From Mikania micrantha (Eukaryota > Streptophyta > Magnoliopsida > Asterales > Asteraceae), in NCBI GenBank assembly GCA_009363875.1, contig CM018690.1, forward strand, positions 9,536,788 through 9,600,787: DNA of 64,000 bases, given 5' to 3'. The stretch's first letter is position 1. Every line of letters begins with the position of its first letter. Positions 20,877-32,002 of this stretch are shown here, one piece after another. The position numbers and the translations under genes were made by a program. The notes under the pieces were generated by a model. That model had not been told where the DNA came from. It made no database searches and was given only the letters and a program-made list of their open reading frames with translations.

Positions 20877-23833
20877 TGTCAAACCCTCAAATTCCCACTC
20901 GTGGTGTTAGTCCACGTGGGCGTGACGTGTCCAGAATCACAGCTCAAGGTCATATAGAACAACTGTATATGCGTTTATAAATCCAACGTTTGACACATAC
21001 ACTTAACAAAACAGTTTGCAGCGGAAAAGTGATTCATAACATATTGCAGCGGAAATCAAATGTTTGAAAAATTGCAGCGGAAAAGTATATAGTTTAACAC
21101 AACATTGTTCAACAAAATGAAAGTAAAATGTTTTCAAAACGACAGAATGCATGTAAGTCCCTAATGCTCGTCCCTTAATTTGTGCATTCCTGTCCTCCTG
21201 CTAGCCGCGCTAGTTACCTGAGAATACAAGTTAGAAAAAGTGTCAACACAATGGTTGGTGAGTTCACAGGTTTTGATATACATATAGCAAGAAAGTGTGT
21301 CATGCTGTTTATCAAATGTTAGTACCGAGCCCTAGGCCCAAAGTGTCAGTGCGTCACTACCGAACTAGACCTGTTTGTCCTTGCCTCCGCTATGCCTCGC
21401 ATGCATAGCAAGTTAGGTCAGAGTTTGCACGGGTTATGACATCCAGTCAACATAGTGCCCCGTGGGGTTAGTCATTCCCTAATGGATCCATCCAAATCTA
21501 CCACGTTGTTCGTACATTAACGTTAAGACTTTGTGAGGGCTTAATACGAGTTCAACACTTAATGTTTGTCCAATAAACCAACATACACAATAAAATGTTT
21601 GTCATAGCATAAATGTTTGACTCGATGTAACTAGTATTCTCCCCCTATTTAGAAGCGTTTGAAAAGAGTAAAGAGGGGCCTTAAACTCACCTGAGTGATC
21701 GTGTGATAAGCAAGCGTAAGCTCCTGCGTCGAAATGCGTGTCGGTCACCGGCAACCTATATCGTACACCGTATGTGAGTTCGTGTATGTGACCGTACTAG
21801 TGTTTGTGTTTGTGCCAACAACCCTTGGTTGTTCATGTTCGTCCGTGTCGGTCCACAATGACCGTGTTTGCTCGTGTTGGTCCACATTGACCGTGTTTGA
21901 CTGTGTTGGTCCACATTGACTGTGTTTGACCGTGTTTGACTAAGGTTGACCAAAGTTGACCGTGTCAAGTCAACGACCCGTTGTGAACCGTGTGACGGTT
22001 TGTGAATCGTGTAGCAATCGTGTAAGTGCTCGTTGTGTGAAAAACGCGCAAGTCGCGTCTATGGACAACTTACTTTTTATAGTGTCCATTTTTGGAAAGT
22101 TCACAAAGCATAACAGTTTTAAAGTTCTAGCATGCTCATTTGTCGTACGTGATCATGTTAACACATAGCATGTCATTATACGGATTCACATAAGTCGTTT
22201 TCATCATGTTAGTACACAAAAGTTTCCTAAAATGGAAAGTTTCTATTTTTAGCATACGTGACATCGGAAACCATCTAACTTAGCATCTAATCATCATGTT
22301 ATAGCATATTAAGTCATTTAGCATGCTCAAATCATACAACATATTCATAAGTTGGTTTTTGTAAAAATAAAGTTACTATAAATAGTAACTTTATGGTTTT
22401 TGCATAAAATGGCCATTTAAACCTTTCTAAGCCAATTTTCTCATCATCAATCATCATAAATACTAATCTAGCATCATTCAAACATGTCAACATAACCAAA
22501 TTCATCCACTTAGCATTATTTAAATAACAAAAGTTACTAAAAATAGTAACTTATCACATATGACCAAATTTATCACTACAAATCACTATCTAAGAATTCA
22601 AATCGTCATAATATCATTCATACAACATATCTAGACACATGCATGCTCATCATCTTCACTAAATCATCATCTTGTAACTCAAAAGTTACTAAAAATAGAA
22701 ATAATCATTAATAAACCATTTTAACATCATCTATTCATGAAATCATCATCCAATATCATCAAGAAACATGTCTATATACTCAAAATCATTCTAACCATCA
22801 TGGATCATACATGCATGGCATTATAATGTCCTAAATCATCATTTCAAGCATATAGGTTCATACCCATCACTTTAGATCATCACAAAACTCAATACTAACA
22901 TCATAGATCATCATCTACAGTAGATTTATTGACAAACCCAGATTCAAACTACAAGAAATTCGTGCATGTGATGTCATGGTGCTTGCATGTGTGATTTAAC
23001 ACTTGCATGTGTGTGTAAACGATGTGAGAGTAAGTTTTAAGCATGGATTTACCTTCTAGAGCTCCTTGAATACTAGAATGATGGTTAAGCAGTCCCTACA
23101 CCTCCTGAGATTGATGGTTTCGACAGAAAGAAGGAGAGAATGGAGATGCACAAGTTTCTTCCTGGTATACAAGCTTCGACTCTTCAAGTTGGAGCTTCAA
23201 AATGGCCTCTAATGGTGGAAATATGGTGTATCAGTATGTAGAAGACGAAGTTGACCGAGTTGTGTCGTGTGATATTGAATAAAATGATGAGAGTAGGTAT
23301 GATGATGGTCTTGGAAGTTTAAAAAGGAAAATCTGCGATTTTAGGTGTCAGGCGTATCGCCTGACGTGGGTGGTTGTGGCTCCGTCGTTACGCGCGGATG
23401 CACCGGATAAGGCGCCATCTTCCTCATCCGCGCGCATCGCCTGGGATGGGAGCTTCAGGTTAGGCGTACCGCCTGGCCCATATGTAAGGCCCAATATGCC
23501 TATTTTGTTGTTCTGGGCCCATTCTTGTCCGTTTCTCGACTGTAGGACATTGTTCGAGCGTCGTTTGGACTCCATTAGTCAATTACTAGCCATAATTGAC
23601 TTGTGAAGTGCTTCTGTGCTTAAATGTTGTGATGTTCACCAACGTTCATGTGTTTTGACACGTGTGTGCAGTTTCTGATAATCCCTTGGATTATCATGTT
23701 GTGTATAAATGTTCGTACTGTCGTGCCACGTGTCACACTAAATTGAACTAATTCTAGTGCCACGTGTACATAAAGCATCTAAATAAACATTTAAATAAAT
23801 AACAAGCTGACCTGGAAATTACGAGGTGTCACA
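20877..23833 (-). mobile_element. solo LTR B, 2957 bp, Ty3/gypsy-type
   Basis: In plus reading it starts TGTCAAACCCTC and ends GAGGTGTCACA, flanked by TATTC at 20872-20876 and 23834-23838. It splits a copia RNase H exactly at the shared target bases. On the minus strand it starts TGTGACACCTCGTAATTTCCAGGTCAGC in parts, nearly the LTR start of G1 (44401), so it belongs to a related family. Inside, 23347-23475 has the repeated palindromic words GGCGTATCGCC and GGCGTACCGCC, and 21820-21960 repeats GACCGTGTTTG and TTGGTCCACATTGAC. No coding region is present, which fits LTR-LTR recombination. Confidence 0.92.
21820..21965. repeat. short imperfect tandem repeats GACCGTGTTTG / TTGGTCCACA
   Basis: Units close to TGACCGTGTTTGAC and GTGTTGGTCCACATTGAC alternate about four to six times, giving the appearance of a 30-35-bp degenerate tandem inside solo LTR B. 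Confidence 0.6.
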
Positions 23834-25068
23834 TATTCAGCTTCACATGTAGATGTAGCAACAGATGTCTGCTTTTTGCATTGCCAAGAAACTAACCTCT
23901 CCCCCAAAAACTGTGCACCTCCAGTAGTAGATTTGGAATCAGTCTTGCATCCTCCATAGTCAGAATCACTATAAGCATGGAAGGAAAAGTTATCACCCTT
24001 AGGATACCACAGACCGGTGTCTGGTGTACCCTTCAGATAACGCAAAATTCTCTTGACTGCAATCAGATGTGAAACTTTAGGCTTTGATTGATAGCGAGCA
24101 CAGATACTTGTAGCGAAGACAATATCTTGCCTTGAGGTAGTCAAATACATCAAGCTCCCGATCATTCCACGATATAACGTAGCATCGATTAGCTCCCCCT
24201 TGATATCAGGCTAAATCCCGTGATTGGGCTGAATGGGCGTGGAAATGGGTTTACAATCAAGCATGCTGAAACGTTTTAGCACATCTTGAATGTATTTGGT
24301 CTGATGAATGAAGATTCCATCATCAGTCTGATCAATTTGTAAACCCAAAAAGAACTTGATGTCTGACATGGCACTCATCTCGAACTTCTCAATCATAACC
24401 TCTTTAAATTCCAAACACAACTGTTCATCAGTAGACCCAAAGATGATGTCATCTACATAGATCTGAACAAGGAGAATATCCTTGCCCTTTTCCCGATAAA
24501 ACAGTGTTTTGTCAATCTGACCCGTATTGAACCCGTGTTCAATAAGGTGAGTCGAGAGTGTCTCATACCAAGCTCGAGGAGCCTGATGTAGACCGTACAG
24601 TGCTTTGTCAAGGAGGTATACCTGATCCCGGTGGATAGGATCCTCAAAGCCCGGTGGCTGACAAACGTACACTGTCTCCTTCAACGACCCATAGAGGAAT
24701 GCAGGCTTAACATCCAACTGAAACACCTTAAACTTCTTGTGGGCAGCAAAAGCCAGAAAGAGTCGTATTGCTTCTAGCCGCGCCACTGGTGCAAATACTT
24801 CATCATAATCAATTCCTTCGATTTGTTTGAATCCTTGAACAACTAAACGTGCTTTGTTCCGAACAATCACGCCTCTATCATCATTCTTGCACCGTAACAC
24901 CCATCTAGTGCCTATCTTCTTCTCTCCCTTAGGCAAATCCACTAAATGCCATACTCCTAGTTTATGAAACTGATTCAGCTTCTCCTGCATGGCCTCCACC
25001 CAGGCAGGCTCACGCAGTGCCTCAGTTACAGATTTTGGCTCAATCTGAGAAATGAATGCAGAATGCAT
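23834..25068 (-). pseudogene. copia reverse transcriptase and RNase H, N-terminal part
   Basis: The RT frame (25068-24211) begins after the integrase tail and shows EPAWVEAMQEKLNQF, KARLVVQGFKQIEGIDYDEV, APVARLEAIRLFLAFAA, the first aspartate in FQLDVKPAFLYG, QPPGFEDP, LYGLHQAPRAWYE and the YVDDIIFGS active site (near 24450). A TAG at 24211 ends the frame after PISTPIQPNH. The same frame resumes with GSLMYLTTSRQDIVFA and the RNase H blocks YSDSDYGGCKTDSKSTTG and SVATSTCEAEYV (24165-23834). The N-terminal start overlaps the integrase ORF in another frame, so a frameshift lies near 25030-25060. Confidence 0.92.
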
Positions 25069-25856
25069 ACATAACTCTCTGCGTTTGTAACTTGACTTCT
25101 TGTCTGTACTTCAACAGACGGATTTCCAATGATCTGCTCCATAGGATGATTCACATGGACTCTAGTCATTGGAACTTGTGGGACTCCAACATCATGATCA
25201 AGATTTGTGATATTCTGATCTACATCTTGATCATGAGAAACTGCATCTTCAAAAATATCCTGATCATCCTCAGATGACCAATCATCATTCATTGCTTCTG
25301 AAGTGCCTTCCTCTGTTGGATGATTATCTTCAGCTTGATGAGAAACACCTTGATCATCAGCATTCTGCAGATCATATAACATCTGCAAGGATATTTCATC
25401 ATCAGTAACATTTGGAGACAAGTTAAAAGACTCAAAAAGTTTATCATAATCGAAAAGCCAATTTGGTCCTTTGTCTTCAGGTATAGGTGTATGTCTTTGA
25501 ACATCCACATTATACCATAGTTCCACAACACCCGTGCGTTTGTTAAACACATGTTTGTTGGGTAGGCTGTACCCAAGAAAGAAACCTTCTTCAACTTTAG
25601 AGTTGAATTTAGCATCTTTCTTAAGCATGGTACATGGAGCCCGGAAAGGTTCCAAGTGTTCCAAATTTGGTTTTCGATTTTGAAGCAGTTCATAGCAAGT
25701 CTTGTTATGTCTTTTCACAATTAGCACTCGGTTAAGAGTAAAACAGGCGGTCGCTACGGCTTCACTCCAGAAAGTAATGGGGAGCTTTGAATCAGGAAGC
25801 ATAGTTCTAGCAGACTCAATCAATGTCCGGTGCTTTCTCTCAGCAACACCGTTCAT
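25026..25856 (-). pseudogene. copia integrase, C-terminal part
   Basis: It begins MNGVAERKHRTLIESARTM, the conserved region around the catalytic glutamate of copia integrases, followed by FWSEAVATACFTLNRV, the GFFLGYS motif and an acidic linker rich in D and E. Upstream, two in-frame stops (near 25886 and 25951) separate it from the N-terminal part. The frame breaks close to the start of RT. Confidence 0.88.
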
Positions 25857-25952
25857 TTGTGGTTCATACGGTGCACTAAATTGCTACTGTATGCCCTTTG
25901 AATTACAAAATTCTTCCATGTTTTGATTCTTGAACTCTGTCCCATTGTCTGA

Positions 25953-26786
25953 TCAAACACGCCTTACTCTCAACTTGTACAATGTCTCCAACCTGTTCAC
26001 CAATAAAACAAAATTTTCATAAGTTTTAGATTTAAACTTTAAGAACATTACCCATGAAAATCTCGAAAAATAATCGGTCACCACAAAACAGTATGATTCA
26101 CCACCGATACTCTTCACATTAATCGGTCCAAACAAATCCATGTGAAGTAGTTCCAGTGGTTTATCAATAGAAAACACTGTCTTTGTTTTATGGGACCTCC
26201 TTTTCTGTTTACCCTTCTTGCAAGACACACACACATCAGGGAGTTTAAAGTGTTTCACCAGTACTCCTTCAACCAAGTGATTATGCGCTAAATGATTCAT
26301 CTTTCTGATATGTATGTGACCCATCCGTCTGTGCCAAGACCTAGTATCCTGCTCGGTTGCCTTCGACACCAGACACGTCTCCACCTTGTTTACAGTCTCC
26401 GCCTTAGCCTTGTCCAAAACATATAAATCCTTACTCCTGTCAGCAGTCATCAATATCCATTCTTCAGGAATCTTAATTCCTTGTTGAAGCACATAACACT
26501 TTTTATCATCAAACAACACCTTATACCCTTTGTCACATATCTGTGACACACTCAAAAGATTGTTAGTTAACTCCTTGCAGTAATTCACGTTGTCAAAGGA
26601 AACTTTACCATTAGTCAAACTACCACACCCTGTAATCTGACCACCTTTGTCACCTGCAAAATTAACATAACATCCTTTCATTTCCCTGAATTCTTTCAAC
26701 AATCCTAACTCTCCTGTCATGTGCCGTGAGCATCCACTATCAACAATCCAGCGACTGTTGATATGGCCCATGAATGCCACCTGCAC
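25953..26786 (-). pseudogene. copia protease and integrase N-terminal part
   Basis: The aspartic protease motif WIVDSGCSRHMTG lies near residues 13-25, followed by the pre-integrase zinc-binding block with WHRRMGHIH and CVSCKKGK. The integrase core starts at LLHMDLFGPINVKSIGGESY with the next block VVTDYFSRFSWVMFLK. A TGA at 25953 replaces a codon directly before SDNGTEF. Downstream residues stay in frame, so single substitutions damaged the gene. Confidence 0.92.
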
Positions 26787-26804
26787 AATAAATTAAAATT
26801 TTGA

Positions 26805-27950
26805 TCAGTACCAAAAGGGATGACTCCCGCCATTCCGACGTTGAGTCTCCCTGAATAACCTCTTGCCATTCGGTTTTGATGAACTACTTGAAGACCCATC
26901 TTCTAAGTATTCATCCTTTCTCACAAAAGGTTTATCATCTGACCTGTGTCTGAATTTCCAAAAAGAATTATAATTACCATTTTGTTTTGAAAATTGTTTA
27001 GAAGAAAAATTGTCATAAAATTCATCATCAGATGATGATGACTTTTTCACCAATCTTTTGACCTGTTGTTTGTTATCTAAAACTTTCCTTTTCTGTAAAT
27101 TTTCTTCCTTAACCCAGACACACTCAGAATCAAATTTTCTGAGGACTTTCATCTCTTCCTCACTAGGCTTTACCCTCTTAGGACTCCCACTAAATTGGAT
27201 CACCCGACTGTCATTTACAGAACTTTTCTTGATCTTGTGATTTGGACAATTTGCTGAAATATGTCCTTTACCTCCACAAGTGAAACACTTTCGTGTTTCT
27301 CGTGGAGTAAAAGTATGAAATCTGCTGCAAGTATCCAAATCACATTCTGCAATGACATGACCCAATCTCCCACATCTGTAGCATTTCCTTTTTGAAGTAC
27401 TCTTTGACTTCAATTCATCAAAAATCTTTAATGAACCCGAAGATTTAAATGCAACAGATGGTGATGAAACATTTTGCTTCAATCCAGTGGCTTTTGTTTT
27501 GGAATTATTCTTTTGAAAAAGCTTTGTTTTGCCCTTGTTTCCAGCCCCAATTTGATTACCCTTGTCAACCACCTTGACAAACTTCTTATCAACCTTTTCA
27601 GAAAAACCCTTCTGTTTTTGAAAAACATTACTCGACTCTCCTTTCTGTGTAATAGAAGACTTTACAAACACAGTTGGCTTAAGAGTGGAGGAAGTTTTGA
27701 CTTTTAATCCTGGTTTGGAAACAACATTTTGTTTAACCACTGTTTTCTTAGCTGATTTTATTTCAGACTTTGGTTTCTGAAATATTGGACTCTTCTTCTG
27801 TACACTCTTAACTTGATGACCAATCATTCTCAGAATCTCAGCTGGAAATTCTGAATCAGTGATGTCCTCGATAATCGGAGCATCATAATCAACAAACTCA
27901 CTTTCATGAGACGATACACTTTCATCAACCTCAGTTATATGATCAGACAC
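26805..27950 (-). pseudogene. copia gag, C-terminal zinc-knuckle part
   Basis: The frame continues directly from the gag ORF after one TAG (27954-27956). It is lysine-rich and has two CCHC zinc knuckles, CYRCGRLGHVIAEC and CFTCGGKGHISANC. A Ser-rich and basic region follows. It ends just before the protease frame, where a frame change near 26790 occurs. Together with the upstream ORF it forms a gag of about 1010 codons. Confidence 0.85.
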
Positions 27951-27953
27951 AAT

Positions 27954-29849
27954 CTACTTTAATGAAGTCGGATTAACTTCCAAATCCGGTTCAAGTTTTG
28001 GTCTCGATACATAACTGGGAGGATGTGGCACAGCATGAAAACCAATACCAGAAGTATCATGCGAAGATCTTTGCATTGTTGCAAAGTAATTGATGACATA
28101 TGCAGAATTTTGGTAGTTTTCAAGCTTGCCTTTGTGTAACTCAGCTTCAGCTTTGGCTGCTGATAATTCCACTTTTAACTTCTGAACTGAGTCAAGATGC
28201 ACAGACACAGCATGATTATTTTGTAAAACCTTGATCTTCAAATCTTCGTTTTCTTTACTAAGATCAGTTATCTTCTTATCAAAAGCCTTTTCTTTTGAAA
28301 TCAACTTCTTATTTGCTTCTGTGCATACTCTCAGATCAGAAGTTAGCTGAGAGTTCATCTCTTTCAGTCTATCAATCATCTCAAGCAGATCATTATTTAC
28401 CTCATTCACCTCATCCACCTTTTCCTTTCCTTTCCCAGAGTCTTCTTCCAATGAAGCCATGAATGCACCCATCAAATCATTGTACTGTTTGTCCCAGTCA
28501 TAACCCTCATCAGCTTGACTCACAAGTGCTTTAGAAGAATCTTCAGATTTCTCTTTCTTTTTTTGATAGTCATCCTTTGGCTTAAATGGGTTCAGATTTC
28601 CCTGTTTCTTTGGGTTTTTGCATTCTCTTGCAAAGCGACCATGTTCACCACAGTTATAGCACTGAGTGGATTTTGGATTGAATCCAAATTTGGTATTGCG
28701 ATCAAAAGTGAATTTCTTTCCCGTCTTCTTCTCATACCGATTGATTCTGCGGATAACACTCGCCAGTGCCCATTGCGTATCTATCGGTTCCATTTCATCT
28801 TCATCAATTTGTGCATAATCTTTAAAAGTAAGATTTGCATTTCCAATTCTACCTGCCACCTGTTCATCGTATGCGCTGACAATACATGAAAGAATAGACA
28901 TATGATCTTTAACAGCTTCAACTGTGACTTTTCCCAAATTGGTAGTGTTGAGCTGTACTGGAGGTGGTATAGTGTCAGACTTCTTCTCATTGTTAGAATA
29001 TGATGAACTTGTACTTGTACTTGTAGAAACAGAAGGAACATTAGTACGCTCTGACGTACTAGAGACAAAAGTAGTCTGAATTTTGGCAGATGATGCAGGT
29101 GGTGTAGCAACAGAATCACCATACAAAGAAGGATCTTGTGTGACATTCACTCGTCTGGCTTTCCTTTTATCTTTCATATCTTGTTCCTCAAGCTTCTGAA
29201 TAAATTCTACCAATGTCAGTCCAGGTAGATTTTCTCTCAATATCATCACCAATGAGTTCCATTTATCTGGTAAGGCATCAGCTAAACAATCAATCTTCTC
29301 ATCTTCTGAATACTCAATGTCATATTTTCTCACTTCGGTTAACAAATGTCTATATCTGGTGATTAAGGCATCCAGAGTCTCATTTCTGATGATGTTAAAG
29401 TTTTCAAACTCCTTCCTGATATCTATTGCCTTCATCTTCTTCAGATTTGTGTTGCCTTCAACTCTAGCCTTTAATGCATTCCAAAGACTGTAAGCAGTCT
29501 TGTGTTCATCGAATTGATGTAGAATTTGGTTTGGAATGGCTTGACTCAATAACCAATAAGCCTTTTGCTCTGAGTCATATTTCTTTCGCTGATCTACATC
29601 CAATCTTTCTAAAAGTTGAAACAGATCAGTACCAACCACCCTGGGTCTCTCATAAGGAGATAAAATTCTCTCCCACAGATTTGTATCTGTGCCATTTAGA
29701 TGAGTCTCAAAACGTCTCTTCCAGTTATCATAATCAGCTAAATCCAATAACTTTGGCACTTTATTGGCACTACCCACTTCTGTCTCACTGATCAAAATGC
29801 TCTGGAGTTTGGAATTCTGACTAGCCATAGCTGCGTACATGTCAGACAT
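27954..29849 (-). pseudogene. copia gag
   Basis: 631 residues. After MSDMYAAMASQNSKLQ come LLDLADYDNWKRRFETHLNG and WERI, the usual start of the copia gag (UBN2-type) domain. ATYRHLLTEVRK-like and LADALPDKWNSLVMILRE blocks follow, then a Ser/Thr-rich linker and the CCHC knuckle CYNCGEHGRFARECK. A coiled-coil-like segment (KELMSQLTSDLR-like to LKVELSAAKAEAELHK) lies near the C-terminus. The start codon is the first ATG downstream of the AGGTTCG-rich leader. The stop TAG at 27954 is the only stop in about 1010 codons. Confidence 0.9.
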
Positions 29850-29864
29850 GATTTCTGATTTTTA

Positions 29865-30240
29865 AGCAGCGAACCTTTTCAAGAACAAGCTTGCCGAACC
29901 TTTTCAAACAGACGAACCTACAACAAACAGAACCTTTGAGCAGCGAACCTTGATCTCAAGCGAACCTCCAGACAGGCGAACCTTCAGCCCAAACGAACCT
30001 TCAGACGAACTATATCCCATGAACCTTCCAACACAGACAAACCTTGAATAAATCTTGCACCTGAACCTCAGACGAACCTTGTACAGTAACCAGCGAACCT
30101 CTGGCGAACTATCACACAAACCTTGGCCAAACCTTGGTCGAACCTTGGACGAACCTCTTCAGAAACACAAACGAACCTTCTGAAAAACCTTCTAAACAAC
30201 GAACCTTTCTGTTCAGCAATTCACAGGTTCGTCTCACGAA
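29865..30240 (-). repeat. AGGTTCG motif cluster 3 in the copia leader
   Basis: CGAACCTT and related words recur about 20 times in 375 bases of the 5' leader between PBS and gag ATG. As in clusters 1 and 2 nearly all copies have the same orientation on the sense strand (AGGTTCG). Interrupting bases differ between units, so this is a motif array and not a clean tandem repeat. Confidence 0.86.
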
Positions 30241-30470
30241 GCTGTAGCACAAAATTCGAAAATTTTGGGAGGGAAATCTTCCAAAACTCCAAAATCACAC
30301 CTCCAAATTATGAATTGTTGTAATTCAACAACAATTGATAACAATATCCACCGAAAACAACAATCAATCGATCAAGAAAAGAAAATTTTGAGCCATCAAT
30401 GATCTTCAAGTCTTCAAATCTTCAAAATCACTTGAATTCTTTGAATTTGTTGTGTAGAACCTCACCAAAC

Positions 30471-30482
30471 GCTCTGATACCA
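30471..30482 (-). other. copia primer-binding site, tRNA-Met type
   Basis: The plus strand reads GCTCTGATACCA, so the minus strand reads TGGTATCAGAGC, complementary to the 3' end of initiator tRNA-Met. It lies one base from the inner edge of the 5' LTR. Confidence 0.92.
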
Positions 30483-30483
30483 C

Positions 30484-31007
30484 TGTTGGTTTGGTGATAC
30501 GAATCAGGATCGATAACGAAGTTCTACGAACTATCAATCACGTGTGGAATCCATGATCAATATGTATAGAATCAAAGAAATGCAAGCAATTCCATAAACA
30601 ATCTTCTATTAATCAACAAGTGATTACAAGAAGTTCACTCAGAAATACTTTCTCACACAGAGAAAATCCTCTCAGGTTTTCTGAAATTCTGTCAAAGTTA
30701 TGAAGAATTCAGACAAACCTCCTATATCTACAAACAGCTAATCAGCCGAACCTCAAGGTTCGCTGGGCGAACCCTAAGGTTCGCTGGGCGAACCCTTAGG
30801 TTCGCTGGGCGAACCCTTAGGTTCGCTGGGCGAACCTAGGTTGCCAAACCTATAGGTTCGCCGAACCTATCAAAGCAATAGGTTCGCCGAACCTGTCTAG
30901 GTTCGTGGGCCAGACGAACCTTAGACAAACTTATCTTACCGAACCTATACAAACTCAAAATAAATACAACTTTTTGAATAGAAAACTATTACATATGTGC
31001 ACTAACA
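30484..31007 (-). repeat. copia 5' LTR
   Basis: 524 bp, TGTTGGTTTGGTGATACGA to ATGTGCACTAACA. It contains 4-5 tandem units of the 21-22-bp palindromic word GGCGAACCCTTAGGTTCGCT at 30745-30835; the 3' LTR differs in copy number and sequence of these units, and in length by 43 bp. Confidence 0.9.
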
Positions 31008-31012
31008 ATTTC

Positions 31013-32002
31013 ATCAAGTGGTACTACCAATGTCTCATTAAAAAGACATTTCTTTAAATTTGAAACATGAAATACATCATGAACTCCGCTGAGTTCATCT
31101 GGTAATTTGAGTTGATACACTACCGGACCAATTCTTTTCAGAATCTCAAAAGGTCATACGTAACGTGGGTTAAGCTTCTCGTGCTTACCAAATCGTATCA
31201 CACCTTTCCAAGGAGATACTTTTAGAGGAACTTAGTCTCCTACTTGAAATTCCAATGGCTTGCGACGTTTGTCAGCGTAACTCTTTTGTCGATCCGAGCC
31301 ACTGCCATACGGTTCCGGGTTTGTACTATCTTCTCCGTCATCTCATGTACTAGTTCAGGTCCTGTTATCTTACTGTCACCAATTTCAGCCCAGCAAACCG
31401 GTGAATGACATTTGCTACCACAAAAAAGATTTAAATGGTGGCGCTTGAATGCTTGTGTGATAACTGTTATTTTAAGAGAATTCCACTAACGGTAGGTGAG
31501 TTTCCCAGCTATCACCAAAGTCAATGACACAATCTCTTAACATACCCTCGAGTGTTTGAATCGTATGTTCACTTTGACCGTCTGTTTGTTGATGATATGC
31601 GGTACTCATGTCTAAACGAGTTCCCAATGACTTATGGAGAGATTTCTAGAAGTTTGAAGTAAATCGGGCATCACGATCTGATATGATGGAGATTGATACG
31701 CCATGTTACGATACCACTTCCTTTATATAAATACGATTCAACTTCTCCATTTTTTCAGTTTCCTTAATAGCTAGAAAATGTGCAGATTTTGATAATCAAT
31801 CCACAATTACCCATATCGTATCCCAGCCACTTGATGTGCGGGGTAACTTGGTAATGAAATCCATCGAGATCTGCTCCCATTTCCAAATAGGTATTTCTGG
31901 TTGTTGCAATAAACCAGTTGGTTTTTGATATTCAACTTTAACTTTGGAGCATTGCAAACATTTGCTAACTTACTTAGCAATGTCGGCTTCCATGTGAGGC
32001 CA
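31013..32002 (-). pseudogene. G2 integrase, decayed
   Basis: Reading downward from 32002, the frame gives WPHMEAD, SKCLQCSKVKVEYQKP, TGLLQQPEIPIWKWEQISMD and FITKLP, then WDTIWVIVD, and further down SIISDRDARFTS and GTRLDMSTAY. These are the zinc-binding and core motifs of a gypsy integrase and align with G1 (43200-43900). Several stop codons occur. It ends at the copia insertion (31008-31012) and continues at 14235. Confidence 0.82.

Larger units (their letters stand above)
14241..31007 (-). mobile_element. SIRE/Maximus-like copia retrotransposon with an extra 3' ORF, 16.8 kb
   Basis: 5-bp TSDs ATTTC flank it (14236-14240 and 31008-31012). LTRs of 567 bp (left) and 524 bp (right) start TGTTGG and end TAACA in plus reading. 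On the minus strand the order is 5' LTR, PBS (30482-30471), AGGTTCG-rich leader, gag (29849 to 26805 in two pieces), protease/integrase, RT/RNase H split by solo LTR B, spacer, extra ORF (18374-14789), PPT and 3' LTR. The copia order (integrase before RT), large size and additional ORF between pol and 3' LTR match the SIRE/Maximus lineage. Every ORF carries stops or frameshifts, so it is inactive. Without the nested solo LTR it is about 13.8 kb. Confidence 0.92.
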
